Notes under the pieces: generated by a model | The model's database searches: none | The model's input: the letters and a program-made list of their open reading frames with translations, nothing else | What the model was told of the DNA's origin: nothing | Translations under genes and position numbers: made by a program | Source: DASSBG01 sp963800395 | Lineage (GTDB): Bacteria > Pseudomonadota > Gammaproteobacteria > Xanthomonadales > Rhodanobacteraceae | Assembly: GCA_963800395.1 (NCBI GenBank) | Contig: CAWDBD010000018.1 | Location: forward strand, 1-64,000 | Direction of reading: 5' to 3' | DNA: 64,000 bases | Part shown: positions 55,278 to 64,000 of the stretch, in pieces | How positions within the stretch are numbered: position 1 is the stretch's first letter | How the letters are laid out: the number at the start of each line of letters is the position of its first letter

Positions 55278-56393
55278 ATGAAAAGTCGTGCTGCCGTCGC
55301 GTTTGAACCCGGCAAACCATTGCAGATCGTCGAGATCGATGTCGCACCGCCAAAAGCGGGCGAAGTGCTGGTGAAGATTCATGCCACCGGCGTATGCCAT
55401 ACCGATGCATTCACGCTGTCAGGTGATGATCCGGAGGGCGTTTTCCCTGCGGTGCTTGGCCACGAGGGCGGCGGTGAAGTGATCGAGGTGGGCGAGGGCG
55501 TGACCAGCGTGAAGCCCGGCGACCACGTCATTCCGCTGTACACGGCTGAATGCGGCAAGTGCAAGTTCTGCACCTCCGGCAAGACCAATCTCTGTCAGGC
55601 GGTGCGCGCCACCCAGGGCAAGGGTCTGATGCCCGACGGCACGACGCGTTTTTCCTACCAGGGCAAGCCGATCTACCACTACATGGGTACCAGCACCTTT
55701 TCCGAGTACACCGTGGTGCCGGAGATATCCCTGGCCAGGGTCGACCCGCAAGCGCCGCTGGAAAAAGTCTGTCTGCTCGGTTGCGGCGTGACCACCGGCA
55801 TCGGTGCGGTGCACAACACGGCCAAGGTGCAGAAGGGCGACACGGTCGCCGTGTTCGGTCTGGGTGGTATTGGTCTGGCCGTGATCCAGGGCGCCGTGCA
55901 GGCCGGCGCAGGGCGCATCATCGCCATCGACACCAACCCGGGCAAGTTCGGGCTGGCGCGTGAGCTGGGTGCTACCGATTGTGTCAATCCGGACGACCAC
56001 GACAAGCTCATTCAGGAAGTCATCGTCGACATGACCGACGGCGGCGTGGATTTTTCCTTCGAGTGCATCGGCAACGTCAAGGTCATGCGCGCGGCGCTTG
56101 AATGCTGTCACAAGGGCTGGGGCGAAAGCGTCATCATCGGTGTCGCCGGTGCCGGCCAGGAAATCAGCACGCGGCCGTTCCAGCTGGTGACCGGTCGCGT
56201 ATGGCGGGGTTCGGCGTTCGGAGGCGTCAAGGGACGCAGCCAGTTGCCCGGCATGGTCGACCAGGCCATGCGCGGAGAGATCAGGCTCGATCCGTTCATC
56301 ACCCACACGCTGCCGCTGGAAAAGATCAACGAAGCCTTCGACCTGATGCATGCCGGAAAATCCATTCGCACCGTGGTGCATTTCCAGCCGTGA
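55278..56393 (+). CDS. frmA: S-(hydroxymethyl)glutathione dehydrogenase / class III alcohol dehydrogenase
   Basis: Zinc-dependent dehydrogenase of 371 residues that oxidises S-hydroxymethylglutathione in formaldehyde detoxification. Catalytic zinc ligands are Cys40 and His62 (GHEGGG), and structural zinc ligands Cys92, 95, 98 and 106 are all present. GATGVCHTD-like GVCHTDAFTLSG, LLGCGVTTGIGAV and the NAD site VFGLGGIGLAVIQGA are typical. GAGGAG precedes the ATG at 55278. The S-formylglutathione hydrolase gene follows 78 bp later. No FrmR-like regulator is seen. Confidence 0.96.
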   Translation: MKSRAAVAFEPGKPLQIVEIDVAPPKAGEVLVKIHATGVCHTDAFTLSGDDPEGVFPAVLGHEGGGEVIEVGEGVTSVKPGDHVIPLYTAECGKCKFCTSGKTNLCQAVRATQGKGLMPDGTTRFSYQGKPIYHYMGTSTFSEYTVVPEISLARVDPQAPLEKVCLLGCGVTTGIGAVHNTAKVQKGDTVAVFGLGGIGLAVIQGAVQAGAGRIIAIDTNPGKFGLARELGATDCVNPDDHDKLIQEVIVDMTDGGVDFSFECIGNVKVMRAALECCHKGWGESVIIGVAGAGQEISTRPFQLVTGRVWRGSAFGGVKGRSQLPGMVDQAMRGEIRLDPFITHTLPLEKINEAFDLMHAGKSIRTVVHFQP

Positions 56394-56471
56394 TGCGGGA
56401 TCTGGAGATCGATCACCGCAGACATGCCCTGGCACCAGCAGTAGCGCAAGCTCACCTACGGAGAGACATCC

Positions 56472-57311
56472 ATGCCAAAGACTGAACGCCTGGAGCACCG
56501 TGCCTGTTTCGGCGGTTGGCAGGATGTGTATCGGCATCACGCCTATTCGCTCGGTTGCGACATGAACGTGGGCGTGTATTACCCGCCGCAGGCCGAAAGC
56601 GGGCCCTGCCCGGTGCTGTACTGGTTGTCCGGCTTGACCTGCAACGAGCAGAACTTCATCACCAAGGCCGGAGCCCAGCGCTATGCAGCCGAGCACGGCA
56701 TTGTGCTGGTAGCGCCGGATACCAGTCCGCGCGGCGACGGCATTGCAGATGACAATGCATATGATCTGGGGCAGGGTGCGGGGTTCTATCTCAATGCCAC
56801 GCAATGGCCCTGGTCCAGGCACTATCGCATGTACGACTACATCGTCGAGGAACTGCCGGAATGGGTTGAGGCCGATGCGGCCGCCAGCGACGTGCGTGCC
56901 ATCAGCGGGCACTCGATGGGCGGTCATGGCGCACTGGTGATCGCCCTGAGAAACCCGGGCCGCTATCGCAGCGTGTCGGCCTTTTCGCCGATTGTTGCAC
57001 CCAGTCGGGTGCCGTGGGGCGAGAGGGCGTTCAGCACCTATCTGGGCGAGGACCGTGAGCAGTGGAAAGCCTGGGACGCGTGCGAGCTTGTTGCCACGGC
57101 CAGCGAAAAGCTGCTGCTGCGGGTGGAACAGGGCGGCGGCGACGAGTTCCTGGTGCATGAATTGAAACCCCAACTGTTGCACGAAGCCTGCGAAAAAGCA
57201 GGCCATCCGCTGCAACTGAACCTGCGCCCCGGCTACGACCACAGCTACTACTTCATCGCGACCTACATCGGTGAACACATCGCCCACCACGCCGCCGCCC
57301 TCAAGGCATAG
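56472..57311 (+). CDS. fghA: S-formylglutathione hydrolase
   Basis: Alpha/beta hydrolase of 279 residues that releases formate and glutathione, completing the FrmA pathway. It has the family segments WLSGLTCNEQNFITKAGAQR and PDTSPRG, the nucleophile Ser148 in GHSMGGHGAL, and FSPIVAPSRVPWG. The catalytic His is in RPGYDHSYYFI near residue 256. A GGAGAG site precedes the ATG. It is followed by a cluster of palindromic repeats. Confidence 0.96.
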   Translation: MPKTERLEHRACFGGWQDVYRHHAYSLGCDMNVGVYYPPQAESGPCPVLYWLSGLTCNEQNFITKAGAQRYAAEHGIVLVAPDTSPRGDGIADDNAYDLGQGAGFYLNATQWPWSRHYRMYDYIVEELPEWVEADAAASDVRAISGHSMGGHGALVIALRNPGRYRSVSAFSPIVAPSRVPWGERAFSTYLGEDREQWKAWDACELVATASEKLLLRVEQGGGDEFLVHELKPQLLHEACEKAGHPLQLNLRPGYDHSYYFIATYIGEHIAHHAAALKA

Positions 57312-57336
57312 CAACCTCAAATCTCCTATCAAATAG

Positions 57337-57574
57337 CCCCCTGAGTCAGGGGGCGATTCCTGGCGAAGCCAGGAATGGGGGTGTGGAAGCGCATGTTGGG
57401 GCCCGAAGTTTCGCGCAGCGGAACTTTGGGGGAAGCTCATGCGCAGCATGACTTCCAACCCCCTGAGTCAGGGGGCGATTCCTGGCGAAGCCAGGAATGG
57501 GGGTGTGGAAGCGCATGTTGGGGCCCGAAGTTTCGCGCAGCGGAACTTTGGGGGAGCTCATGCGCAGCATGACT
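57337..57574. repeat. Two tandem copies of a 122-bp palindrome-rich repeat
   Basis: The unit starting CCCCCTGAGTCAGGGGG occurs at 57337-57458 and again at 57459-57574 with one missing base and a diverged end. Each unit holds nested palindromes: CCCCCTGAGTCAGGGGG, ATTCCTGGC-GAA-GCCAGGAAT, a CCGAAGTT...AACTTTGG arm pair, and CTCATGCGCAGCATGA. It lies right after fghA and is non-coding. Confidence 0.92.
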
Positions 57575-57640
57575 CCGGCCAGTCATGGGCGAATGGCGCC
57601 GACGGGGAAATTGGGGGTATGCGAGGCATGCCGCAAAGAC

Positions 57641-57766
57641 CGTCATTCTGCGCGCAGCCGCAGGCGGAGTCGCAGAGTCCACTTCCCTGCCACTTCCTGC
57701 GTAGGTACTGTCCGAAGCATGGATTCTGCGACTTCATTCGCTGCGCTCATTACGCGCAGAATGACG
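57641..57766. repeat. Inverted-repeat element, CGTCATTCTGCGCG type
   Basis: CGTCATTCTGCGCG (57641-57654) is exactly complementary to CGCGCAGAATGACG (57753-57766). An inner pair, GTCGCAGAGTCCA against TGGATTCTGCGAC, is nearly complementary. This 126-bp element is of the REP/hairpin type and encodes nothing. Confidence 0.85.
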
Positions 57767-57798
57767 GCGTCTTACGAGTATGGCTGAAGAAAGGGCAC

Positions 57799-57850
57799 CC
57801 CCCTGAGTCAAGGGCGATCCGCGGCGTAGCCGCGGATGGGGGATGGAAGC
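57799..57850. repeat. Partial relative of the 122-bp repeat
   Basis: It begins CCCCCTGAGTCAAGGG and contains the hairpin ATCCGCGGC-GTA-GCCGCGGAT, the counterpart of the ATTCCTGGC hairpin in the tandem units. GGATGGAAGCG matches the unit's GTGGAAGCG block. It is a diverged, truncated third copy. Confidence 0.7.
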
Positions 57851-57939
57851 GCAGGCCGATCATCCCACCGCGCGGCGAAGCCGAGCTGAACCCGCGCTGC
57901 CAGACAGCGGGAAAAACAGGCGTTTTGTGCAGAAAACAC

Positions 57940-57968
57940 TTGGCCTTTGTCACGCTTTGCCCTACATT
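57940..57968 (+). promoter_or_regulatory. Probable sigma-70 promoter of the HU-like gene
   Basis: TTGGCC (57940-57945) and TACATT (57963-57968) are separated by 17 bp, 55 bp before the start codon. Each box matches four of six consensus bases. Confidence 0.4.
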
Positions 57969-58023
57969 TCCAGCGCCGACGTTGATTGTCGGTCATCTTA
58001 ATTCCTACACGAGTGGAAAATTC

Positions 58024-58416
58024 ATGGTCAAGACCAAGAAGGCAAGCGGCAAGAAGACTGTCGCCAAGAAAGCTGCCAAGCCGGCAGCTGTCAAGAAAAT
58101 CAAGGCAATCAAGGAACCCATGACCAAGTCCGGTCTGGTGGCACACCTTGCCGAAACCGCTGACGTCACCTCCAAGGACGTGCGCGCGGTACTGGGTGCT
58201 CTGGAAGACACCATTGCCGGTTCCATCAGCAAGCGTGGCGCACAGCAGTTCACTCTGCCGGGCATGCTCAAGATCACCTCGGTGAAAGTGCCGGCCAAGA
58301 AGCGCCGCAAGGGTATCAACCCGTTCACCAAGGAAGAGCAGTGGTTTGCCGCCAAGCCGGCCACGACCAAGGTCAAGGTGCGCCCGCTGAAGAAGCTCAA
58401 GGACGCCGCTGCCTGA
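58024..58416 (+). CDS. HU-family DNA-binding protein with Lys/Ala-rich N-terminal tail
   Basis: Nucleoid protein of 130 residues. Residues 1-33 are a Lys/Ala-rich tail (KKTVAKKAAKPAAVKKIKAI) like those of histone-H1-like bacterial proteins. Residues about 34-125 are an HU fold: KSGLVAHLAETADVTSKDV, LEDTIAGSI, then RGAQQFTLPGMLKITSVKVP and RKGINPFTKEEQ. The usual HU arm signature is altered. It has its own promoter and a strong terminator, so it is monocistronic. By family it compacts DNA; the tail should strengthen non-specific binding. Confidence 0.88.
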   Translation: MVKTKKASGKKTVAKKAAKPAAVKKIKAIKEPMTKSGLVAHLAETADVTSKDVRAVLGALEDTIAGSISKRGAQQFTLPGMLKITSVKVPAKKRRKGINPFTKEEQWFAAKPATTKVKVRPLKKLKDAAA

Positions 58417-58442
58417 TTTCCAGGGCAAAAGCCGATATTCAG

Positions 58443-58474
58443 GCCCGGCATCCGCGAGGACGTCGGGCTTTTTT
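58443..58474 (+). terminator. Rho-independent terminator of the HU-like gene
   Basis: GCCCGGC (58443-58449) pairs with GTCGGGC (58462-58468), seven pairs with one G-T, followed by six T residues (58469-58474). It lies 27 bp after the stop codon. Confidence 0.85.
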
Positions 58475-58672
58475 GTGCCGTGAAGTCGTCATTGCAGATA
58501 CATGAGGCGTTATCACGTCGCACACTGCAGGACGTCGCACAGGCGGGCCGCAGCCCGCAGTCATTGTCGCAAGACACGTTCGGACGGAAGCTGCCCTGGC
58601 CGGTCTCAGCACCTGCGACAGAAAAATGTTCAGGTGTCGGGTGTAGACTGAACTGTCACTGATATCGTGCCC

Positions 58673-61600
58673 ATGTCACTGCAAGCCTTTCATCCCGTAG
58701 TCGCTGCCTGGTTCGCGCAAAGCTTTGACCAGCCCACCACCGCGCAGGCGCAGGCCTGGCCGCATATTCGCGCCGGTGAACATGCGCTGGTAGCCGCGCC
58801 CACGGGCTCGGGCAAGACGCTTACCGCATTCCTCGCCGCCATCGATGTGCTGGTGCGCGAAGGTCTGCAGCGCGGCGGCGAGTTGCCGGATGAGACATCG
58901 GTGGTCTATGTCTCGCCCTTGAAGGCGCTTTCCAACGACATCCAGGTGAACCTGGAAATGCCACTGGAGGGCATCCGCGCCGAGCTGGCGCGGCGCAAGC
59001 TTCCGGATGTGGATATCCGCACGATGGTGCGCACCGGTGACACGCCGCAGTCCGCACGCACGGCCATGCGCAAGCGACCACCACATATTCTGGTCACCAC
59101 GCCCGAGTCGCTCTATGTGCTGCTGGGTTCGGAGTCCGGACGCGCGACGCTGGCCACAACCCGCAGCGTGATTGTCGATGAAATTCATGCCGTGGCCGGC
59201 AGCAAGCGCGGATCGCATCTGGCCCTGTCGCTGGAACGCCTGGAATCACTGGCCCAGCGGCGCGTGCAACGCATCGGCCTGTCGGCAACACAAAAGCCGA
59301 TCGAGCGCGTGGCCGAATTTCTCACCGGTACCACTGCGCCTTGCACAAGCACACAAGACAGCTCGCCAGAAGCGCAAGCAAACTCGGCCGATGCACGGTC
59401 ACGGGCCGGAGATGCAGCACCCCCGTCATGCGCCATCGTCGATGTCGGCTACACCCGCGAGCGTGACCTGGCGCTGGAGGTGCCGCCGGTACAGCTGACG
59501 GCGGTGATGTCGAACGATGCCTGGGGACTGGTCTACCGGCGCATCGTCGAACTGGTCGAGTCGCATCGCACCACGCTGGTGTTCGTCAACACCCGGCGCA
59601 TGGCCGAGCGCGCCGCGCGACAGCTGTCCGAGCAGCTCGGTCGGGATGCGGTGGCGGCGCATCATGGCAGCCTGTCGAAAGAGCATCGGCTGAACGCCGA
59701 GCGCCGTCTGAAGCAGGGCGAACTGCGCGTGCTCGTGGCCACCGCATCGCTGGAACTGGGCATCGATATCGGCGACGTCGATCTGGTCTGTCAGCTCGGC
59801 TCGCCGCGGTCCATCGCCGCATTGCTGCAGCGCGTGGGTCGTTCCGGTCATGCCGTGGGTGCCACGCCGAAAGGCCGCCTGTTTCCGGCCACGCTGGATG
59901 ACCTGGTCGAATGCACCGCGCTGCTGGACAGTGTGCGCCGCGACGAGCTCGATGCACTGGTCATCCCCGAACAACCACTTGACGTGCTGGCGCAGCAACT
60001 GGTGGCGGAACTGGCAGCGGGCGAGTGGAGCGAGGACGCGCTGTATGACCTGGTTCGCCGCGCCTGGCCATACCGTGCCCTGTCGCGTACCGATTTCGAC
60101 GCCGTGGTGCGCATGCTGGCCGAAGGCTTCTCCACCCAGCGCGGCATGCGTTCGGCGTACCTGCATCGCGACGCCGTCAACCATCGCCTGCGCGCGCGGC
60201 GCAACGCGCGCCTGACCGCCCTGACCAGCGGCGGCACCATTCCCGACACCGCCGACTACGCCGTGGTGCTGGAGCCGTCGGCGCAGGTTATCGGCAGCGT
60301 CAACGAGGATTTTGCCATCGAGTCGATGGCCGGAGACATCTTCCAGCTGGGCAACCAGAGTTACCGGATTCTGCGCGTCGAACGCGACCGCCTGCGGGTC
60401 GAGGACGCGCAGGGTTTGCCGCCGAGCATTCCGTTCTGGATCGGGGAAGCCCCCGGACGCAGTGATGAACTGTCGGCGGCGGTATCGCGCTTGCGCCGCG
60501 ATGTCGGTGAGCAGCTGCAGGCCGGCGGGCGCGATGTCGCCAGCCAGTACCTGCAGCAACAGGTGCTCGTTTCGGCACCAGCAGCCGAACAGCTGGTGGC
60601 ATATCTGGCCGACAGCCTGGACTCGCTGGGTGTGCTGCCGACGCAGCAGCATCTGGCGATGGAGCGGTTCTTCGACGAATCCGGGGGCATGCAGCTGGTG
60701 ATCCATTCGCCGTTCGGCAGCCGCATCAACCGTGCCTGGGGCCTGGCATTGCGCAAGCGTTTCTGTCGCAATTTCAATTTCGAGCTGCAGGCCGCGGCAA
60801 CCGAGGATGCCATCGTGCTGTCGCTGTCCACGGCACACAGCTTCCCGCTGGAGGAGGTCGCCCGCTACCTCAATTCGAACACCGCCCAGCAGGTGCTGGT
60901 GCAGGCGCTGCTGGATGCGCCCTTGTTCCCGGTGCGCTGGCGCTGGGCGGCCACCACGGCGCTGGCGCTGCCACGTTTCCAGGGCGGCAGGAAAGTGCCC
61001 GCACCCTTGCAGCGCATGAAGAGCGAGGACCTGCTGGGCAGCGTTTTCCCCGATCAGGTGGCCTGCCTGGAGAACATCGTCGGAGAACGTCAGATACCCG
61101 ATCACCCGCTGGTGGCGCAAACGCCTGCACGATTGCCTGCACGAGGCCATGGATGTTGACGGGCTGCTGGCCCTGCTGCGCGGCCTGGAGTCGGGCAGTA
61201 TCGCCATGACCACCGCCGATCTGCCCGCGCCGTCGGCTCTGGCCGGTGGCGTGCTCAATGCCGCGCCCTATGCCTTCCTCGACGACGCGCCACTGGAGGA
61301 GCGCCGTACCCGCGCCGTGCAGACCCGGCATGCACCCGGCGCCGCCGATGCGGGCGAACTCGGGCCGGCTTGATGCCGATGCCATCGCGCGGGTGCGCGA
61401 GCAGGCATGGCCCGAGCCGCGTGACCGCGACGAGATGCACGAGGCGCTGATGCAACTGGGAGGCATCACCGCTGGCGAGGCCCGGTGTCCACGGCGATTG
61501 GCCCCACTGGCTGGAGGCACTGGCCAGGGACCATCGCGCCACCTTGCTTGAAATTTCCAACGAGACATCCCGTCATCCCCCGAACGACGGGGACGAAACC

Positions 61601-63326
61601 CGGAGCCTCTCAAACCCCCGTCGTCCTGGGGCCGCCGAAGGCGGAACCCGGGACCCATTTTGCTCTTCCGCAACGCCGCCGGAAGGCGAGGCAGATGCGA
61701 CATTCGACAATGGATCCCGGGTTCCTCGCTGCACTCGGCCCCAGGATGACGGAGCGGACCCCTATAGTGCCGGTCCACAAAGCACCCAGGCGAGACCAAA
61801 CCAGATCTGGACGGCTGCCGAGCGTTTGCCGCAATGGCAGGCCCTGCATCCGGGCTGCGCGTTGCAGCCAAGGATCACGGCCCCTGCCGAGTATGCCGCG
61901 CAGCCTTGCAGTGCCGACGACGCCCTGCGCGAACTGCTGCGCGCCCGCCTGGGTGGTCTTGGCCCCACCGGTGCCAACACGCTAGCCGCAGACCTGGACG
62001 TTGATCCATCGCGGGTCAACACCGCCCTGCACAGCCTGCAGCAGGAGGGTAGCCTGATGCAGGGCAGCTTCACGCCCGGCGGCGACGGCGACGAATGGTG
62101 CGAGCGCCACCTGCTGGCACGCATTCACCGCTACACCCTCGGGCGCCTGCGCCGTGAAATCGAGCCGGTCTCGCGGCGTGACTTCATGCGCTTCCTGTTC
62201 GCGTGGCAGCACGTCGGTGACGAGCATGCCCTGCGCGGGCCGGATGCCCTGGCCAGCGTGCTGGCGCAACTGGAAGGCTTTGAAGCGGCCGCCGGCGCCT
62301 GGGAAAGCGAGATGCTGCCGGCGCGTGTGGCCGACTACGAACCGGCCTGGCTGGACGACCTGTGCCGTGCCGGTCGCCTGGTCTGGATGCGCCTGCGCGA
62401 ACGCGCCAGCAACGCACCGGCATCGGCCCGCAAGCGGCCCGGTGCGCAGCACTCCGCTGGTATTGCTGCCCCGGCGTGACGCAGCTGTCTGGGCCGCGCT
62501 GGCCGGCCACGACAGCGACGCCGAGACGCTCTCCTCGCGGGCACAGGCCGTTGCCGAGGCGCTGACTGAACAGGGCGCGATGTTTTTTGACGAACTGATC
62601 GACTGCACGCATCTGTTGCCCACGGAGCTGGAGAACGCCCTGGGCGAGCTGGTGGCAGCAGGCCGTATCAACGCCGACAGCTTTGCCGGCCTGCGCGCCC
62701 TGCTGCTGCCTGCCAGCAAGCGCAAGCACCGCCGCCACCGACGTGTGCGCAGGCATACCCTGAGTGGCATCGCCGATGCCGGGCGCTGGTCACTGATCCG
62801 CCGGAACAACGCTGCTGACGATCAGCGCGAACAGTGCATCGAGCATCTGGTCCACACCCTGCTGCGGCGTTACGGGGTGATCTGCTGGCGCCTGCTGGAG
62901 CGCGAGCCGGCATGGTTGCCCACCTGGCGTGAACTCAGGCGGGTATGCCAGCGCCTGGAAGCGCGCGGCGAGATCCGCGGCGGCCGTTTCATCGACGGTC
63001 TGGTCGGCGAACAATTTGCCCTGCCCGAGGCCGTGGAGCTGCTGCGCAAGACGCGCCGTCAGGCACGCGACGGCAAGATCATCACCATCAGCGGCAGCGA
63101 TCCGCTCAACCTCGTCGGCACCCTCATCGCCGGCGACAAGATTCCCGCACGCAGCAACACACGCATCGCCTGGCGCGACGGCGTGCCCATTGCCGCCTGC
63201 GTTGCCGGCCAGGCAAAAGCGCTTGTGGATCTCGATATCGACGATCAGACGGCATTGCGTCGGCACGCCTTCAACATCAGGCTGGCGCACCCCGAACCCG
63301 CCCGTGCCGTCAGCGAGCAGCGCTGA
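58673..63326 (+). CDS. lhr: Large ATP-dependent helicase Lhr (frameshifted, with palindromic insertion)
   Basis: Superfamily 2 helicase of about 1550 residues including the insertion, the full-length Lhr class. It starts MSLQAFHPVVAAWF with Walker A APTGSGKT, VVYVSPLKALSNDIQ, the Walker B box DEIHAVAGSKRG, GLSATQKP, TTLVFVNTRR, ATASLELGIDIGDVD and QRVGRSGH. The Lhr-core C-terminal half follows. Extra single bases break the frame near 61117, 61366, 61489 and 62435, and the sequence resumes each time (HEAMDVDGLL, GRLDADAIARV, VHGDWPHWLEAL, PVRSTPLVLLPRR). Between about 61570 and 61752 a palindromic repeat is read in frame. The role is DNA repair or RNA/DNA unwinding by family. The 3' end overlaps the convergent XRE-DUF805 gene by 17 bp. 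Confidence 0.9.
61570..61752. repeat. Palindromic repeat, copy 2, inside the lhr coding region
   Basis: It shares the glyQ-glyS element's arms. CGTCGTCCTGGGGCC...GGAACCCGGGACCCATT on the left is complementary to AATGGATCCCGGGTTCC...GGCCCCAGGATGACG on the right, preceded by a CGTCATCCC partial arm. It is translated without stop codons as part of a segment of about 75 residues (including GSRVPRCTRPQDDG). Related Lhr proteins are expected to have only a short linker between the HRATLLEIS and TAAERLPQW blocks. The insert lies in the C-terminal half, away from the helicase motifs. Confidence 0.85.
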
Positions 63327-63856
63327 TTGGCTCCTCTGCCGCGGTCGGAAAAGTGAGCAGGTAGAGCAATACCAGGATGCCGGCCACCGGCGCCAGGCTG
63401 ATCAGCTGCCACCAGGGGCTCATGCCGGCATCGCGCAGGCGCCGCGTGCAGGCCGCGATCCACGGTATCAGCACCAGCAGGGAAGCGATTTGCAGCGGCA
63501 GTGGGCCAAGCACCTCGCCGAGCAGCTGCGCAAAGGCCAGCACCATGGTCACGGCGAGCGCGAACCACCAGAAGTCCGCTCGCGCGGTGGTGCCGGTGAA
63601 TTCAAGGCCACGCAGCACGCCGTCGCGGATGGCCTTGAGGGCCGGCTGGCCTGGAGCCGGATGCCCCCGCCAGAAGACTCTCCGCCGGCACCTCGAAGAC
63701 CGCAGCCAGTGCCCGCAGGGACTCTGTGGAAATCCTGGCGCCCGATTCCAGGCGCTGAATGGTACGCAGGTTCAAGCCGCTGAGATTGGCCAGTTGCTCC
63801 TGTGACCACTGGCGGCTGGCACGCAGCTCTCGCAGTCGGGCGCTGTTGATGTACAT
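63310..63856 (-). CDS. XRE helix-turn-helix - DUF805 fusion membrane protein (frameshifted)
   Basis: The N-terminal ~60 residues form a Cro/C1-type helix-turn-helix: LRELRASRQWSQEQLANLSGL, then RTIQRLESG. It starts at the ATG 63856 after a GAGGAA site. The C-terminal part (frame from about 63650) is a DUF805 membrane domain: LKAIRDGVLRGLEFTG, FWWFALAVTMVLAFAQLLGE and ACTRRLRDAGMSPWWQL. An extra C near 63653 (AGGC-CAGCC) splits the two frames, and removing it gives one protein of about 180 residues. XRE-DUF805 fusions occur in proteobacteria and presumably regulate in response to a membrane signal. It converges on lhr with a 17-bp overlap. Confidence 0.72.
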
Positions 63857-64000
63857 GGGCGTTCCTCGGATCGGCTTGTTCGGGCTCATGCCATTATTCT
63901 GCCGAATGCCAGTCGACCGCTACGACACGGACCCGACACGGACAGGACTCGAGCCCGACTGCGCGCTGTCGTCCCCGCTTTCTCCTGCATTGCCTGCGCC

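Noticed and set aside
1..64000. tRNA, rRNA, prophage, integrase or toxin-antitoxin genes
   Set aside because: I looked for them in the intergenic regions and among the proteins and found none I could support.

Overview
The window looks like chromosomal DNA of a GC-rich gammaproteobacterium. The best guess is Xanthomonadales/Lysobacterales or a close relative. The support is a CGFS glutaredoxin fused to a rhodanese domain, the gpmI-envC-ctpA gene order, monomeric isocitrate dehydrogenase, and intergenic heptamer and palindromic repeats. No sequence search was possible, so the taxonomy is inference. I saw no rRNA, tRNA, CRISPR array, prophage or intact insertion sequence.

Layout. 0.2-3.6 kb: glyQ-glyS. 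4-7 kb: a large TonB-dependent receptor. 7.3-10.4 kb: a YbaY-like lipoprotein and mnmG. 10.4-11.3 kb: a structured non-coding region with two sigma-54 promoter matches, a candidate small RNA with terminator, paired hexamers and a 72-residue protein gene. 11.4-19.7 kb: a lipoprotein, pepN, a PLP dehydratase, an EamA exporter, a Grx/A-type/rhodanese fusion, and rpoH behind a perfect CIRCE operator. 19.8-23.5 kb: a diguanylate cyclase, a thioesterase, and a small membrane-protein gene split by a palindromic element. 23.5-28 kb: an overlapping SWIM-SNF2 helicase / ERCC4 nuclease pair. 28-33 kb: icd and a STAND ATPase. 33-37.6 kb: mostly secreted proteins and lipoproteins. 37.7-45.4 kb: rluE, methyltransferases, an ElyC-like protein, midA, then gpmI-envC-ctpA. 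45.7-55 kb: a membrane AraC regulator, a Rieske oxygenase opposite a VOC-cupin fusion, and an HD-GYP / GGDEF-EAL pair. 55.3-57.3 kb: the glutathione-dependent formaldehyde pathway. 57.3-58 kb: a cluster of palindromic repeats. 58-64 kb: an HU-like protein, a large Lhr helicase, and a convergent XRE-DUF805 gene.

Sequence quality matters here. Several genes, including the normally essential glyQ and the glycolytic gpmI, are broken by single-base indels, nearly all +1 and often in short homopolymers. The reading frame resumes each time with full family similarity. The simplest reading is residual sequencing error, so these genes are annotated as intact but frameshifted. The items judged most worth follow-up are the sigma-54 small-RNA locus, CIRCE on rpoH, a palindromic repeat translated in frame inside lhr, the palindrome-split membrane gene and the SNF2-ERCC4 pair.
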